A stretch of 64,000 bases of DNA from Sulfurovum sp. (GTDB taxonomy: Bacteria > Campylobacterota > Campylobacteria > Campylobacterales > Sulfurovaceae): positions 953,456-1,017,455 of the forward strand of contig JAIZOF010000001.1 in NCBI GenBank assembly GCA_020525365.1, given 5' to 3'. Shown here piece after piece: positions 1-10,008 of this stretch. Position 1 is the first letter of the stretch. Each line of letters opens with the position of its first letter. The notes beneath the pieces are model-generated. The model saw nothing but the letters and a program-made list of their open reading frames with translations. It was not told the origin of the DNA and searched no databases. Position numbers and translations under genes: made by a program.

Positions 1-2
1 TA

Positions 3-395
3 GAACACATAGGAAAAGGAACGATTCGTGGAAAAATCTATATAATAAATGGCTATGGTAAAAAGATTTACGGAAGAACGACGCGTCTTTATCTTAACCC
101 AAAAACAAGCTACTCTGACCAGTGGTACAATGAGAGCTATATTGATGGACGTAAAATGGAGAAAGCTGATGATAGACTTTTTAATTATCTGCGTTTTACT
201 TCTTCTGATATCAATGGAAATTTTGCCTTCTATGGTGTTCCATCAGGAAGTTACTATCTAATTGGTATAGTTAAATGCAGTAGGGAGTGTGGGTATAAAA
301 ACCTAAAAAATATTCGTATTACGACAGAAGTTAGTGTATGGGATGAACAGATTGTAGAGAAGGATCTTGCAGGAAGATTACTCTTTGATAATTGA
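3..395 (+). CDS. C-terminal part of a protein with a carboxypeptidase-regulatory-like domain (5' end outside window)
   Basis: The frame is open from base 3 to a TGA at 393-395 and has no start inside the window, so the gene is truncated by the window edge. It begins with a segment like IRGKIYIINGYGKKIYG and ends in a beta-rich part containing GNFAFYGVPSGSYYLIG. That is the typical pattern of carboxypeptidase-regulatory-like (CarboxypepD_reg / CNA-B-like) folds: extension motif, acidic turn, then 'G.F.F..VP.G.Y.L'. Such domains usually sit in secreted or outer-membrane proteins. The function of the whole protein cannot be told. It converges on dut. Confidence 0.55.
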   Translation, partial: EHIGKGTIRGKIYIINGYGKKIYGRTTRLYLNPKTSYSDQWYNESYIDGRKMEKADDRLFNYLRFTSSDINGNFAFYGVPSGSYYLIGIVKCSRECGYKNLKNIRITTEVSVWDEQIVEKDLAGRLLFDN

Positions 396-516
396 TAGTT
401 ATGTTATCGAAATATTTAGAATATCATTTTGTACACATTTGATATATAATCGTTAAAGCAAAGTCAAGATTTTCTATCTATGATTTTCGATCCTCATAAA
501 TTGTATTCTGTAGAAG

Positions 517-1194
517 TTATACCGGATATGTCTCTTCCAACTTTTCATACAATGCTTCTGGTGTAATTTCTGGTTCATTGTCTAAAATACGTTGCATGGT
601 TACGTTGTCCTCTTCATTGTTCCATATTTTGATATAACTTCCCTCTTTGTATCCATGATCCTGTCTGAACTGATTAAGAATATTTTTACCAATATAGAGT
701 TTATAGAGATTGTCAAGATTAAGTCCTGACTGTATGGAAATATTAAAGAATTGCATAATAAGTTTCTCTATCGATTCGCCACAAAAGAGAGCATGTATCA
801 GCAATTCAATAGCTTCAATTTGTACATAGTAGTCTTTTTTTATGGGTATATATTTTACTTTAAAGTCTTCAAAATTTTGCAGGTTTGTAATATCTTTTGC
901 CAGTGTTTCAATATTGCCTAGCCCGCCGACTTTGTAATCAGTTAATGCTTGCGACATAATAAAGTGCCAGATATCCACCACTTCAATTTTAATATTTTCA
1001 TAGTCGGGTTTAGCATCAATATTCTTCCAGTGCTTCCATGGATAACTTTCTATTAATTCGGCACATTCGAGATAACTACACCGTTTCCAGTTAATTGGTT
1101 TACCATTCTTTGTGACACCACTCTCCCACCCCTTGCCATTTGTAGCATCGTTTAGTTGTTGTTGAAGCTTTAGCATTTGGAGAATTTTATTCAT
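517..1194 (-). CDS. dut: Dimeric dUTP diphosphatase (dUTPase_2 / MazG-like all-alpha fold)
   Basis: The 225-residue protein hydrolyses dUTP to dUMP and pyrophosphate, keeping uracil out of DNA and supplying dTMP synthesis. It has the all-alpha dimeric dUTPase signature: an N-terminal helix with LQQQLND, ELIESYPWKHWKN around residues 47-59, EVVDIWHFIMS with metal-binding acidic residues around residue 71, and a C-terminal YIKIWNNEEDN segment that resembles the family's nucleotide-contact motif. This form is typical of Campylobacterota in place of the trimeric beta-type enzyme. Length matches the family. It is divergent from purL, with about 100 bp between them. Confidence 0.85.
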   Translation of the reverse strand: MNKILQMLKLQQQLNDATNGKGWESGVTKNGKPINWKRCSYLECAELIESYPWKHWKNIDAKPDYENIKIEVVDIWHFIMSQALTDYKVGGLGNIETLAKDITNLQNFEDFKVKYIPIKKDYYVQIEAIELLIHALFCGESIEKLIMQFFNISIQSGLNLDNLYKLYIGKNILNQFRQDHGYKEGSYIKIWNNEEDNVTMQRILDNEPEITPEALYEKLEETYPV

Positions 1195-1258
1195 TCGTCC
1201 ACCTTGTATAATTGTTTATGAAATCATACCAAAAAGCCCCTCTTTAGCACCTTTTGAC

Positions 1259-1264
1259 TATAAT
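1259..1264 (+). promoter_or_regulatory. Probable -10 element for purL
   Basis: A perfect TATAAT hexamer lies 34 bp upstream of the purL ATG, in the divergent dut-purL spacer. No convincing -35 hexamer is visible, which is usual for this phylum. This is motif inference only. Confidence 0.45.
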
Positions 1265-1298
1265 TGCCCCTTATTTATCCTTGTAAAGGACACCCTTC

Positions 1299-3524
1299 AT
1301 GTCACAACCAGTTGAAAATTTAGATAAAGTATTAAAAAACCACAAGCTTTCCAAGGAGGAGTATGAAGATATTCTACGTATTCTTGATGGTCGCCATCCT
1401 AATATTGTTGAAATTGGTATATTCTCTGCAATGTGGTCGGAGCACTGTTCATATAAGTCGAGTAAAAAATATCTCAATGGTTTTCCTACTAAAGCACCGT
1501 GGGTTATTCAGGGACCTGGCGAAAATGCTGGAGTTATTGATATTGGTGATGGAATGGCAGCAGTTTTTAAGATGGAGAGCCACAATCACCCCTCATTTAT
1601 TGAGCCTTTTCAGGGGGCAGCAACAGGTGTAGGTGGTATCTTGCGTGATATTTTTACCATGGGTGCACGTCCGGTAGCCAACCTTAATGCATTGCGCTTT
1701 GGTAGTGTCAGGGGTGATGATGAAGCAGCCAAGTATCAAAGACATCTTGTACGTGGTGTTGTCGATGGTATTGGAAGCTATGGAAACTGTATGGGAGTAC
1801 CTACGATAGGTGGAGAAGTAAGTTTTGATGAAAGCTATAATGGCAATATTCTTGTAAATGCTTTTTCTATAGGATTGGTAAGAACTGATGAGATATTCCT
1901 TGGTGTGGCATCAGGTATAGATAATCCTGTTATGTATGTTGGTTCTAAAACAGGTCGTGATGGATTAGGTGGAGCCGTAATGAGCTCCGATTCTTTTACT
2001 GAGGAATCTAAGGTATTACGTCCAACAGTACAGGTGGGTGACCCGTTTACTGAGAAGTTGCTGCTTGAAGCATGCTTGGAGCTTTTTAAAACTGATGCGA
2101 TTGTGGGTATCCAAGATATGGGTGCAGCAGGATTAACCTCAAGCTCTTTTGAAATGGCAGGAAAAACAGGAGCAGGACTTAGACTTAACCTTGATAAAGT
2201 GCCTGCACGTGAAGAGGGTATGACTCCATACGATTTTATGCTGTCTGAGTCCCAAGAACGTATGCTTATCTGTGCCAAAAAGGGTAGAGAGCAAGAGATT
2301 ATTGATATTTTTGAGAAGTGGGGTCTTGATGTAGCTGTTATTGGAAGGGTAACTGATACGGCACGCATGGAGTTATTTTGGTATGAAGAAAAGGTATGTG
2401 ATATGCCGATTGCTCCTGTGAGTGAAGAAGCACCTATGCTTGATCGTCCTGTAGCACGACCTGCCTATTTGGATGAAGTCAATATGAAAAATATAGATGA
2501 TTTTTCACCAGTAGCTGACCAAGAGGCGTACGAAAAACTGTTATCCTCTCTTGAGGTAGTAGATAAGGCATGGGTTTATAATCAGTATGATTCTATGGTG
2601 CAGACCAATACAACCAAGCATCCTGGAAGCCTTGATGCTTCAAGTATCCGTGTTAAAGAGAATGGAAAAGCATTGGCAATGAGTTCTGATTGTAACCCAC
2701 GCTATTGCTATATTGACCCCAAAGGTGGTGCAGCATTGGCAGTAATAGAATCTGGACGTAACGTTGCGATGAGTGGAGCAAAACCGCTCTCTATTACCGA
2801 TTGTTTGAACTATGGAAATCCTGAAAATCCTACAGTGATGTGGCAGTTTGCACAAGGATGCGAAGGAATTAAAGAGGCATGTGAAAAACTGAATACACCA
2901 GTTGTTTCTGGTAATGTCTCTCTTTATAATGAAACTAATGGTATCTCTGTCTTTCCAACACCCACTATTGTAATGGTAGGGCTCAACGATGACCAAAATA
3001 AAGTATTACCATCATATTTCCAAAAAACCAATTCATATATTGTGCTTGTAGGTGAGACTAAAAGTGAATTTGGTGGATCACTTTACATTAAAGAGCTTTA
3101 TGGCGAAACAGTAGGAAAATTACCCTCTTTTGACTATGCAACTGAATTGAAACTATGGGATCTTGTGATTGAGGCAAACAAGGCAAACTTGCTTATCTCT
3201 GCTAAAGATATTAATGTCGGTGGAGTTGCTATAGCACTCTCTAAAATGGCTGCGATAGGAAACATTGGTATTTGTGTTAATATGGAAGTGACAGATAGTC
3301 GTGATATTTTTAGTGAATCCCAAAGTCGTGCACTTCTTGAGGTAGCGAGTACCAAAGAGCTTGATATGCTTATGGAAATGATACAAAAACTTGGACTCAA
3401 AGCAGAGGTAATCGGTACAGTCGGTGGTAATCTTGTGTGTATCAATCATGTAGAGCTTCCACTTGAGAAGGTAAAAAATATCTATTTCAATACATTTTCT
3501 CAAACAATTGAACAGGATTTATAA
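1299..3524 (+). CDS. purL: Phosphoribosylformylglycinamidine synthase subunit II (PurL, small form)
   Basis: The 741-residue PurL performs the ATP- and glutamine-dependent conversion of FGAR to FGAM in purine synthesis, with PurS and PurQ as partners encoded elsewhere. Recognisable features are [11 protein letters not shown] near residue 46, GPGENAG, the MESHNHPS metal/nucleotide motif near residue 93, GGILRDIF, and the second-half [17 protein letters not shown] and [10 protein letters not shown] segments. Length is right for the non-fused bacterial form. An AAAGGA-like ribosome site precedes the ATG. purH follows after 89 bp, so the two purine genes may be co-transcribed. Confidence 0.95.
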   Translation: MSQPVENLDKVLKNHKLSKEEYEDILRILDGRHPNIVEIGIFSAMWSEHCSYKSSKKYLNGFPTKAPWVIQGPGENAGVIDIGDGMAAVFKMESHNHPSFIEPFQGAATGVGGILRDIFTMGARPVANLNALRFGSVRGDDEAAKYQRHLVRGVVDGIGSYGNCMGVPTIGGEVSFDESYNGNILVNAFSIGLVRTDEIFLGVASGIDNPVMYVGSKTGRDGLGGAVMSSDSFTEESKVLRPTVQVGDPFTEKLLLEACLELFKTDAIVGIQDMGAAGLTSSSFEMAGKTGAGLRLNLDKVPAREEGMTPYDFMLSESQERMLICAKKGREQEIIDIFEKWGLDVAVIGRVTDTARMELFWYEEKVCDMPIAPVSEEAPMLDRPVARPAYLDEVNMKNIDDFSPVADQEAYEKLLSSLEVVDKAWVYNQYDSMVQTNTTKHPGSLDASSIRVKENGKALAMSSDCNPRYCYIDPKGGAALAVIESGRNVAMSGAKPLSITDCLNYGNPENPTVMWQFAQGCEGIKEACEKLNTPVVSGNVSLYNETNGISVFPTPTIVMVGLNDDQNKVLPSYFQKTNSYIVLVGETKSEFGGSLYIKELYGETVGKLPSFDYATELKLWDLVIEANKANLLISAKDINVGGVAIALSKMAAIGNIGICVNMEVTDSRDIFSESQSRALLEVASTKELDMLMEMIQKLGLKAEVIGTVGGNLVCINHVELPLEKVKNIYFNTFSQTIEQDL

Positions 3525-3613
3525 GCAGGAGAGAATACAAATGATTTTAATGGATTTTAATTACTTTTTTAAGTTTGAAGTAGCAAGTTCAATGATTAAT
3601 TTTGGAGAATAAA

Positions 3614-5146
3614 ATGAGAGCATTATTGAGTGTAAGTGACAAGTCTGGCATTGTTGAGTTTGCAAAAGGTTTAGAAAAACTTGGTTGGGAAATTATCTCT
3701 ACAGGTGGCACCTATAGTAAATTGGATGAATCAGGGATAAGAGTTATTGAGATTGATGAAATCACTAAATTTCCTGAGTGCTTTGAGGGAAGAGTGAAAA
3801 CACTTAATCCATATGTACATGGCGGTATTCTCTATAAGCGTGAAGATGAAATGCATGTGAAGCAGGCGCAAGATTTGGATATAGATGGTATTGATCTTGT
3901 TTGCGTTAACCTCTATCCTTTTAAAGCAACTATTGATCGAACCAATGACTTTGATGAAATTATTGAAAATATTGATATTGGCGGACCAACTATGGTGCGT
4001 TCGGCAGCAAAGAATTTTAATGATGTGCTTATTGTCACCGATATAAGTGACTACGATATGGTACTTAAGGTCCTCAAGAGCAAAGAAGACACTTTGGAGT
4101 TCAGACGTAGTCTTATGATTAAGGCTTTTGAGCATACTGCAGCCTATGATAGTATGATTGCTAACTATATGAATAGGCGTTTCAATGAAGGCTTTGGGGA
4201 GTACCAGTTTATCACAGGAAAGAAGGTTTTTCAGACTCGCTATGGAGAGAATCCACATCAAGATGGTGCACTTTATGAGTTTGAAAGTCATTTTACTGAT
4301 TGCTTTAAGCAGGTCAAGGGTGAGGCAAGCTTTAACAATATTAATGATGTTAATGGCGCGCTCAAGATTGCTAGTAGGTTTGGTAATGAGAATGCTGTTT
4401 GTATTGTTAAACATGGAAACCCTTGTGGTTTTGCTATTAAAAATACATTACTTGAAAGTTATACCGAAGCACTTAAATGTGATCCCGTTTCTGCTTTTGG
4501 TGGCGTTGTTGCGGTAAACGGTGTCATTGATGGTGAACTTGCCAAGAAGATGAACGAGATATTTCTTGAGGTAGTTATGGCAGCAGATTTTACCCCTGAA
4601 GCATTGGAAGTATTTGAAAAAAAGAAGCGTCTCAAGCTCTTTTCACAAGGTGGTAAAAAACTGGTGATGAGCAAAGATAAATATGATTTTAAGCATGTTG
4701 ATGGAGGTTTCGTCTTCCAAAATTCTGATTGTATTTGTGATAATGAAGTACACAATGCTAAGCGCAAGTCTAAGAAGCAGGCAACAGTACAAGAGATGAA
4801 AGATCTTGAGATTGCATGGAAGGTTGCAGGGCTGACCAAATCAAATTGTGTAGTCTATGTCAAAGACTCTACCATGATTGCAGTAGGTATGGGAATGACT
4901 TCCCGTGTTGATGCAACGCAATGTGCACTTAAAAAAGCCAAAGAGATGGGACTTGATGTCTCTGGTGCAGTAATGGCAAGTGAAGCCTTTTTCCCATTCC
5001 GAGACTCTATTGATACAGCAGCCAAAGCAGGCATAAGTGCCATCATCGAACCAGGTGGATCCATCCGCGATGATGAAGTTATCGAAGCAGCAAATGAATA
5101 TGGTATTTCACTCTATTTTACAACTGTCAGACACTTTCTGCACTAA
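3614..5146 (+). CDS. purH: Bifunctional AICAR formyltransferase / IMP cyclohydrolase
   Basis: The 510-residue PurH catalyses the last two steps to IMP. The N-terminal MGS-like cyclohydrolase domain (about residues 1-190) has [25 protein letters not shown] and [16 protein letters not shown]. The C-terminal transformylase domain has [16 protein letters not shown] and [11 protein letters not shown]-like segments, and ends [10 protein letters not shown] as expected for the family. The frame is open from a TTG at 3602, but the ATG at 3614, preceded by GGAG, is the better start and gives the usual N-terminus [10 protein letters not shown]. It converges with the methyltransferase gene. Confidence 0.95.
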   Translation: MRALLSVSDKSGIVEFAKGLEKLGWEIISTGGTYSKLDESGIRVIEIDEITKFPECFEGRVKTLNPYVHGGILYKREDEMHVKQAQDLDIDGIDLVCVNLYPFKATIDRTNDFDEIIENIDIGGPTMVRSAAKNFNDVLIVTDISDYDMVLKVLKSKEDTLEFRRSLMIKAFEHTAAYDSMIANYMNRRFNEGFGEYQFITGKKVFQTRYGENPHQDGALYEFESHFTDCFKQVKGEASFNNINDVNGALKIASRFGNENAVCIVKHGNPCGFAIKNTLLESYTEALKCDPVSAFGGVVAVNGVIDGELAKKMNEIFLEVVMAADFTPEALEVFEKKKRLKLFSQGGKKLVMSKDKYDFKHVDGGFVFQNSDCICDNEVHNAKRKSKKQATVQEMKDLEIAWKVAGLTKSNCVVYVKDSTMIAVGMGMTSRVDATQCALKKAKEMGLDVSGAVMASEAFFPFRDSIDTAAKAGISAIIEPGGSIRDDEVIEAANEYGISLYFTTVRHFLH

Positions 5147-5166
5147 AAAATAGAATATATAAAATA

Positions 5167-5949
5167 TTATCTAGCTATCCTTTTCATTTGATACATCATA
5201 ATAGAAGCAGCAATAGCGACATTGAAGCTCTTGATTCCTTCTTCCATTTCTATGGTTACTACTTCATTGCATAACTTTAAAATATCATCATTGATTCCAA
5301 GTTGTTCATGCCCCATCAAAAGTACCCATTTTTTAGGTACTTTAACCTCCATGAGTGGTGTTGAGTCCTTAGTTACTTCAGCAGCAAAAATATGATAACC
5401 TTTTGCTTTAAGTATTGCGAGTGTCTCTTTGATATTATCGTAACGGTGATAGTGTAGTTTTCCAATGTGACCCATGCTGACACGTACGGCACGGCGACTA
5501 TAGGGATGTGGTCCCTGCTGTGGAACCAGATAGCTTTTGACTCCTAATGCAGCCGCACTTCTGGCGATAGCACCAATATTATCGGCATTACTGATTTCAG
5601 TGAGCATAATAATATGTTCACTGAGTACTTCAAGCGGCGTCTCTTTAGGGCGAAGAGCATGCATCATGACGTTGTGATGAAGGCGGTGTCCGACAACCTG
5701 TTCAAGTATGGACTTTTTAGCAATATAAATAATAGGAATATTATAGTTTGTAAAAAAATGAGTATATTTTTCAAGATATTCTGGTGTGGTGAAGATACTC
5801 TTGGCTTTAATTCCTGCGGCTAACAGCAACTTGATCACATTGGGACTGTCAGCAATGAAGGAGCCATCTGTTCCAAATGCATTTTCTCTAAGTTTGCGAT
5901 AGACTTGTATATTTGAATGGTCTATAGTATTGACAGATACTTTTTTCAT
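5167..5949 (-). CDS. TrmH/SpoU-family RNA 2'-O-methyltransferase
   Basis: The 260-residue protein carries the SPOUT trefoil-knot motifs: LTEISNADNIGAIARSAAALG (motif 1, about residues 115-136), LLMGHEQLGIND (motif 2, near residue 210) and IEMEEGIKSFNVAIAASIMMY (motif 3, C-terminal). An N-terminal substrate-binding segment precedes them. Enzymes of this family 2'-O-methylate ribose in rRNA or tRNA. The exact target cannot be deduced, although the arrangement resembles RlmB-like proteins more than TrmL. It is convergent with purH. Confidence 0.85.
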   Translation of the reverse strand: MKKVSVNTIDHSNIQVYRKLRENAFGTDGSFIADSPNVIKLLLAAGIKAKSIFTTPEYLEKYTHFFTNYNIPIIYIAKKSILEQVVGHRLHHNVMMHALRPKETPLEVLSEHIIMLTEISNADNIGAIARSAAALGVKSYLVPQQGPHPYSRRAVRVSMGHIGKLHYHRYDNIKETLAILKAKGYHIFAAEVTKDSTPLMEVKVPKKWVLLMGHEQLGINDDILKLCNEVVTIEMEEGIKSFNVAIAASIMMYQMKRIAR

Positions 5950-6007
5950 AGGTATATTGTACTGTAAATTTTATAGGAGAAAAAGTACAAAAAAGCATTA
6001 AGGTTGA

Positions 6008-6037
6008 TTGACATCGACTAAAGATTTTTGATATAAT
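6008..6037 (+). promoter_or_regulatory. Sigma-70-type promoter of cbpA-hspR
   Basis: TTGACA at 6008-6013 and TATAAT at 6032-6037 are separated by 18 bp and lie 57 bp upstream of the cbpA ATG. This is the strongest consensus promoter noticed in the window. A loosely symmetric TCAAG...TTGAG pair follows at about 6052-6075, but it is not a clean HAIR element. Confidence 0.7.
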
Positions 6038-6093
6038 GTTTCTAAAATTAAATCAAGATTAAGTATAATTGAGATCAGGCAAGAGGATGGGAT

Positions 6094-6927
6094 ATGTCAA
6101 AAAGTTTATATGAAACATTAGGGGTTAGCGAAAATGCAAGCGCTGATGAGATTAAAAAATCCTATAGAAAACTTGCGAGAAAATACCATCCAGATATCAA
6201 TAAAGACCCAGAAGCACAAGAGAAATTTAAAGAGATTAATGCTGCTTACGAAGTATTAAGTGATTCCGAGAAGAAGGCACAGTATGATCAGTTTGGTGAT
6301 CAGATGTTTGGTGGTCAGAACTTCCATGACTTTGCAAGAGGTCAGGGAACTGGTGTAGATCTTGATGAAATTCTACGTCAAATGTTTGGTGGTGGTGGAG
6401 GAGGATTTGGAGGATTTGGAGGATTTCAAACCCCAGATTTAGATATACATACTCGTATTACTGTACCGTTTATGGTCTCTATTAATGGAGGTAAGCACCA
6501 TATCAATATTAATAATCAAAGTTTTGATATTAAAATTCCTGCAGGAATTAAGCATGGTGAGACACTGAGAGTACGTGGAAAGGGAAAAGAGCACAATGGT
6601 CACCGTGGTGACTTGCTCATTAAAATAGAGATAGTAAACTCATCTGAGTATGAAAGAAAAGGTAATGATCTCCATAAGACTTTTGATGTACCACTCAAAG
6701 AGGCATTGTTTGGTGGAAAGGTAGAGGTGGAGACACCAAGCAAAGAAGTATCGTTAAAGGTACCTAAAAATACCAAAAATGGTCAGAAGTTCAGACTAAA
6801 GAGTCAAGGAGTATTAGATAGGAAAACGGCACTTAGGGGAGACCTTTATCTTGTAGCCAACATTATTCTTCCAGATGTAGATTTATTTGACCCTGAGCTA
6901 AAAAAGATGTGTGAAGAAAAACTCTAA
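6094..6927 (+). CDS. cbpA: CbpA-type DnaJ co-chaperone
   Basis: The 277-residue J-domain protein has the HPD motif at residues 32-34, a Gly/Phe-rich linker (about residues 95-112) and two DnaJ C-terminal substrate-binding domains. It has no CXXCXGXG zinc-finger repeats, so it is CbpA-like (class B) rather than classical DnaJ. It stimulates DnaK ATPase and presents unfolded clients. hspR follows 15 bp downstream, as in Campylobacter and Helicobacter, where HspR represses this operon and other heat-shock operons. Confidence 0.9.
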   Translation: MSKSLYETLGVSENASADEIKKSYRKLARKYHPDINKDPEAQEKFKEINAAYEVLSDSEKKAQYDQFGDQMFGGQNFHDFARGQGTGVDLDEILRQMFGGGGGGFGGFGGFQTPDLDIHTRITVPFMVSINGGKHHININNQSFDIKIPAGIKHGETLRVRGKGKEHNGHRGDLLIKIEIVNSSEYERKGNDLHKTFDVPLKEALFGGKVEVETPSKEVSLKVPKNTKNGQKFRLKSQGVLDRKTALRGDLYLVANIILPDVDLFDPELKKMCEEKL

Positions 6928-6942
6928 AAAAGGAGCAGGCAG

Positions 6943-7314
6943 ATGCATGGTTATGATGAACCGGTATATCTTATTTCGGTAGTAGCATCAATGTTGGATA
7001 TTCATCCACAAACACTGAGGCAGTATGAGCGTGAAGGATTAGTCGAACCATCACGTACAGAGGGACGCATGCGTCTTTATTCACAGTGCGATATTGATCG
7101 CATGAAGCTTATTTTGCGTCTGACACGACAAATGGGGGTCAATCTTGCTGGTGTGGATATCGTGTTGCAACTTAAGGAGCAGATAGATCAAATGCAACAA
7201 GAGATTGATATGCTTCGAGATGAATTAAGCAAGGTCAATCGTAATGGATCGGTACACTCTAGCAAGGCACTAGTAACCAAGAACAGTTATGACATTATTA
7301 TTTTTGAAGAGTAA
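6943..7314 (+). CDS. hspR: MerR-family heat-shock repressor HspR
   Basis: The 123-residue protein has an N-terminal MerR winged helix (YLISVVASMLDIHPQTLRQYEREGL, then RLYSQCDIDRM) and a coiled coil (about residues 70-100). In the family it represses chaperone operons together with DnaK. It is cotranscribed with cbpA, a standard autoregulated pair. Length is normal. Confidence 0.9.
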   Translation: MHGYDEPVYLISVVASMLDIHPQTLRQYEREGLVEPSRTEGRMRLYSQCDIDRMKLILRLTRQMGVNLAGVDIVLQLKEQIDQMQQEIDMLRDELSKVNRNGSVHSSKALVTKNSYDIIIFEE

Positions 7315-7397
7315 TTTTGTCTTCAAGCTAGAAGTATGCTAGAATAATTTTTTATGAAATATTATTTTATAATTTTGATATATTGAAGAGGATTTTC

Positions 7398-7682
7398 TTG
7401 AAAGCCATAGATAAAAAAGCACTTAAGCGTGAGTCGATTATTCAAATTGCATTGCAACTCTTCTCTCTAAACGGTTTTCATAAAACTACCATCCCTGATA
7501 TTGCACAAAAGCTTAATATGAGTGTAGGAAATCTCTATAATTACTTTTCCTCTAAAAATATTCTTGCGCAGGAGATTATTAAGTATACTTCTGAAGTACT
7601 CGGTGAAAAGATACGCGAGATCAATATGCTTGACGTAAGTGCCAAAGAGAAGATATACCCCAAAACCATCATCTTTTTGTAA
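7398..7682 (+). pseudogene. TetR-family regulator, 5' part only
   Basis: The N-terminal TetR helix-turn-helix is clear: RESIIQIALQLFSLNGFHKTTIPDIAQKLNMSVGNLYNYF. The protein stops after about 95 residues where the family needs about 190, so nearly all of the ligand domain is missing. The frame opens at TTG 7383, but TTG 7398, preceded by GAAGAGGA, is the better start. After about base 7660 the coding pattern changes strand to a different truncated gene, so the last few residues are junction-derived. The protein is unlikely to be functional. Confidence 0.65.
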
Positions 7683-7724
7683 TACATTTCCTATGCCAAG
7701 TATATTTATCAATATTTTTTCCAA
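7653..7724 (-). pseudogene. N-terminal fragment resembling a [NiFe]-hydrogenase maturation protease (HupD/HyaD type)
   Basis: Reading from a TTG at 7724 gives MEKILINILGIGNVLQKDDG, then FGVY. The GIGN-x3-DDGFG pattern is characteristic of the N-terminus of hydrogenase maturation endopeptidases. Homology appears to end near 7655, where the truncated TetR gene begins on the other strand, so the two genes meet tail to tail with both 3' parts missing. The start lies about 11 bp downstream of the lipoprotein gene's stop, which suggests it was the second gene of that transcript. Only about 24 residues are available. Confidence 0.45.
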
Positions 7725-7735
7725 TACCTAATTTA

Positions 7736-8125
7736 CTACATACGACAGTTGTTACCCTTTGATCTCCATCTGACAATAATCCCTTTTTTATTTACTTCAA
7801 GAAAAAGTTTGCAAGTTGTTTTATAACTGATGCCAGTACCGTATCCTATACCGATATTGTTATGATGACCCCATGAATTGTAGCCAAATATGGGAGTAAG
7901 TGTTGGTGAAGCATAAATCTGTGTTTTCTTATAGACATAAACTTTATTTCCATTTGCTAGCTTGTATGTGTTGTCAGGGTAGCCTACTTGGTCGGTGAAT
8001 GTATGAATCTTCTGTCCAACCCAGCTGTTATAGGTTTTTGCAAAGTTTTCATAGCTTGTAGCAGCACAACCACCTAGAAGTAAAAGCGTAATAGTAATGG
8101 TGCCTATTTGCAGTATTTTTAGCAT
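7736..8125 (-). CDS. Small predicted lipoprotein, function unknown
   Basis: The 129-residue protein has a hydrophobic N-terminus ending in a lipobox (LLGGC, Cys at residue 20), so it should be lipidated and membrane-anchored. The mature part contains GQKIHTFTDQVGYPDNTYKLANG and KVYVYKKT segments, a Gly/Tyr-rich middle and two further cysteines near the C-terminus. The layout recalls small lipoproteins of the SmpA/BamE-like type, but this is not secure. The hydrogenase-protease-like fragment follows it. Confidence 0.6.
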   Translation of the reverse strand: MLKILQIGTITITLLLLGGCAATSYENFAKTYNSWVGQKIHTFTDQVGYPDNTYKLANGNKVYVYKKTQIYASPTLTPIFGYNSWGHHNNIGIGYGTGISYKTTCKLFLEVNKKGIIVRWRSKGNNCRM

Positions 8126-8308
8126 AGTATTCTCTCCATTCGGTTTAGAAATGTAATCTAATTATATAATTGTTATTGTGAATCTATTATAAAATAGATT
8201 GTATATATAGATTTTATCTACTACTGATCAATAAATTTATATACAGGAGTATTAAGAAGATCAAAATAAAGTATACTTAATATTTGGATGGAAGAGTAAA
8301 ATGTATGA

Positions 8309-8314
8309 TATAAT
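8309..8314 (+). promoter_or_regulatory. Probable -10 element of the 8350-coaX-hisG unit
   Basis: TATAAT lies 35 bp before the ATG at 8350, in a spacer with no other gene. No clear -35 is seen. Confidence 0.4.
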
Positions 8315-8349
8315 GGACTTAGAATGTATAAAAGAAGACAGAAGGGTAT

Positions 8350-8694
8350 ATGAAAAATATTGTAGAGTATTTGCAACAAAAGAATATTATTTTTAAGTCA
8401 CTTAAACCCATTTTTCCAAAAGAACTTGGCACACGTAAAAAGATTGAAATCTATTTGGGGATCAATCTCAAAGGGTATTATGGACTGGTAATGTGTTTAT
8501 CAAAAAAAAGTCGCGTATTACGCAAAGAGACTGAAGAGATTATAGTGTTACATCAAAAAATCCAAAATTATATTGATGCAATGATTCCATATTGCTATAT
8601 CTTGATAGATGCACCACTTTGCTCCAAAGCTAAAACGATGCTTAATGAGCATGGGTGGAAAGTATTTCATCGAGAAATAGGTAGCAGAGAATAA
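8350..8694 (+). CDS. Conserved-looking hypothetical protein
   Basis: The 114-residue soluble protein has an AGAAGG ribosome site just upstream. It contains KKIEIYLGINLKGYYGLVMCLSKKSRVLRKE and a C-terminal YCYILIDAPLCSKAKTMLNEHGW segment, alternating beta strands and helices. No signal peptide, membrane segment or known catalytic motif is visible. It ends 7 bp before coaX and probably shares its transcript. I do not recognise the family with certainty. Confidence 0.55.
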   Translation: MKNIVEYLQQKNIIFKSLKPIFPKELGTRKKIEIYLGINLKGYYGLVMCLSKKSRVLRKETEEIIVLHQKIQNYIDAMIPYCYILIDAPLCSKAKTMLNEHGWKVFHREIGSRE

Positions 8695-8701
8695 GCCAAC
8701 A

Positions 8702-9385
8702 ATGAATATGCAGATATATTTGGCAGATATTGGAAATACCCATTTTCATATCTATGATGGGAGCAAGGTAGTGCATTTAAATCATCATGATGCTATAAAG
8801 CAATACCAAAATAAGCCATTAAGGTATATCTCTGTCAATAGTCATATTGAAGAGCAAATTAGTTGTATAAAAGGATGGGAAAATGTTTCATCCTTGATAC
8901 AATTACCTGGAGAATACGCAACAATGGGTGTAGACAGAAAAGCATTATGTTTAAGCCATAATGATGGTTTATTTGTTGATGCTGGATCTGCCATCACTAT
9001 CGATGTAGTAGAACAGGGCTTTTACAAAGGAGGCTGTATCTTTCCCGGCATTAAGGCAATATTGCAGTGCTATGGTAATATATCGCCTATGCTGGATGTC
9101 TCTTTTGAAGAGAAACTAGACTTGACCCGTCTACCACTTACAACCAAAGAGCAGATAAACTATGGTATAATTGCACCCATTAAAATACTCATAGAGAAGT
9201 ACCAACAGAATAAACAAATTTATATTATTGGTGGAGATAGAAAGCTACTCTCCCACTTTATTAAAGATGCAGTATACGATGAAGCACTTGTTTTTAAGGG
9301 CATAATGTATGCTCTATTAGGTACAAGGGTGAAGAATAGTGGTGTCTCTCTCATGGATAAATGTTTTATTAAACCAAAGGCATAA
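8702..9385 (+). CDS. coaX: Type III pantothenate kinase
   Basis: The 227-residue CoaX phosphorylates pantothenate, the first step of coenzyme A synthesis. It has the N-terminal ASKHA phosphate motif ADIGNTHFHIYDG, the GVDRKAL substrate segment near residue 77, FVDAGSAITIDV near residue 95, and GGCIFPGI. It is on the short side for the type III family, as in Helicobacter and Campylobacter. hisG starts 2 bp after its stop. Confidence 0.9.
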   Translation: MNMQIYLADIGNTHFHIYDGSKVVHLNHHDAIKQYQNKPLRYISVNSHIEEQISCIKGWENVSSLIQLPGEYATMGVDRKALCLSHNDGLFVDAGSAITIDVVEQGFYKGGCIFPGIKAILQCYGNISPMLDVSFEEKLDLTRLPLTTKEQINYGIIAPIKILIEKYQQNKQIYIIGGDRKLLSHFIKDAVYDEALVFKGIMYALLGTRVKNSGVSLMDKCFIKPKA

Positions 9386-9387
9386 AT

Positions 9388-10008
9388 ATGTTAACAGTAG
9401 CACTTCCAAAAGGAAGGATTGCAGAGCAGACACTAGAGATTTTTGGAGAGATTTTTGGTGGTGATTTTAAGTTTAAGGGTCGTGAACTCATTATGGAAAA
9501 AGAAGGGTTTCGTTTTCTTAATGTACGAAATCAGGATGTGCCGACCTATGTAGAGCATGGTTCTGCAGATATTGGTATAGTAGGATTTGATGTTATTACA
9601 GAAAAGAAACTTGATATTATTCAACTGCTCGATATGCAACTTGGAAAGTGTAAAGTTGCTATTGGTATTAAAAATGAAGATGAGCTTGATTGGAGTCGTC
9701 CCAATATCAAGGTAGCAACCAAGATGGTTAATATCACTAAGAATTATTTTGCCCAAAAAGCAGTTGGGGTTGAAGTGGTTAAGCTTTATGGTTCTATTGA
9801 ACTGGCACCACTTGTTGGACTTGCTGATGCCATTGTGGATATTGTTGAAACAGGCAATACGATGCGTGAGAATGGTCTAAGGGTTGCAGAAAATATCATG
9901 GATTCCTCTGCACATCTCATTGCAAATAAAAATAGCTTCTATGCCAAAAAAAGAGAAATACTCTCTCTTTATGAAAAAATTAAAAATATTATAAAGAATC
10001 GTGGCTAA
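9388..10008 (+). CDS. hisG: ATP phosphoribosyltransferase, short (HisZ-dependent) form
   Basis: The 206-residue HisG catalyses the first step of histidine synthesis, joining ATP and PRPP. Visible are LPKGRIAEQTL at the N-terminus, the GSADIGIVGFDV segment, and the PRPP loop DAIVDIVETGNTMRENGL near residues 147-164. It lacks the C-terminal regulatory domain of the long form, so a HisZ partner is expected elsewhere. Its last 8 bases overlap the next gene's GTG start. Confidence 0.95.
   Translation: MLTVALPKGRIAEQTLEIFGEIFGGDFKFKGRELIMEKEGFRFLNVRNQDVPTYVEHGSADIGIVGFDVITEKKLDIIQLLDMQLGKCKVAIGIKNEDELDWSRPNIKVATKMVNITKNYFAQKAVGVEVVKLYGSIELAPLVGLADAIVDIVETGNTMRENGLRVAENIMDSSAHLIANKNSFYAKKREILSLYEKIKNIIKNRG

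Noticed and set aside
6052-6075. Possible HspR (HAIR) operator before cbpA
   Set aside because: Only TCAAG...TTGAG half-matches in the wrong arrangement; not a convincing HAIR inverted repeat.
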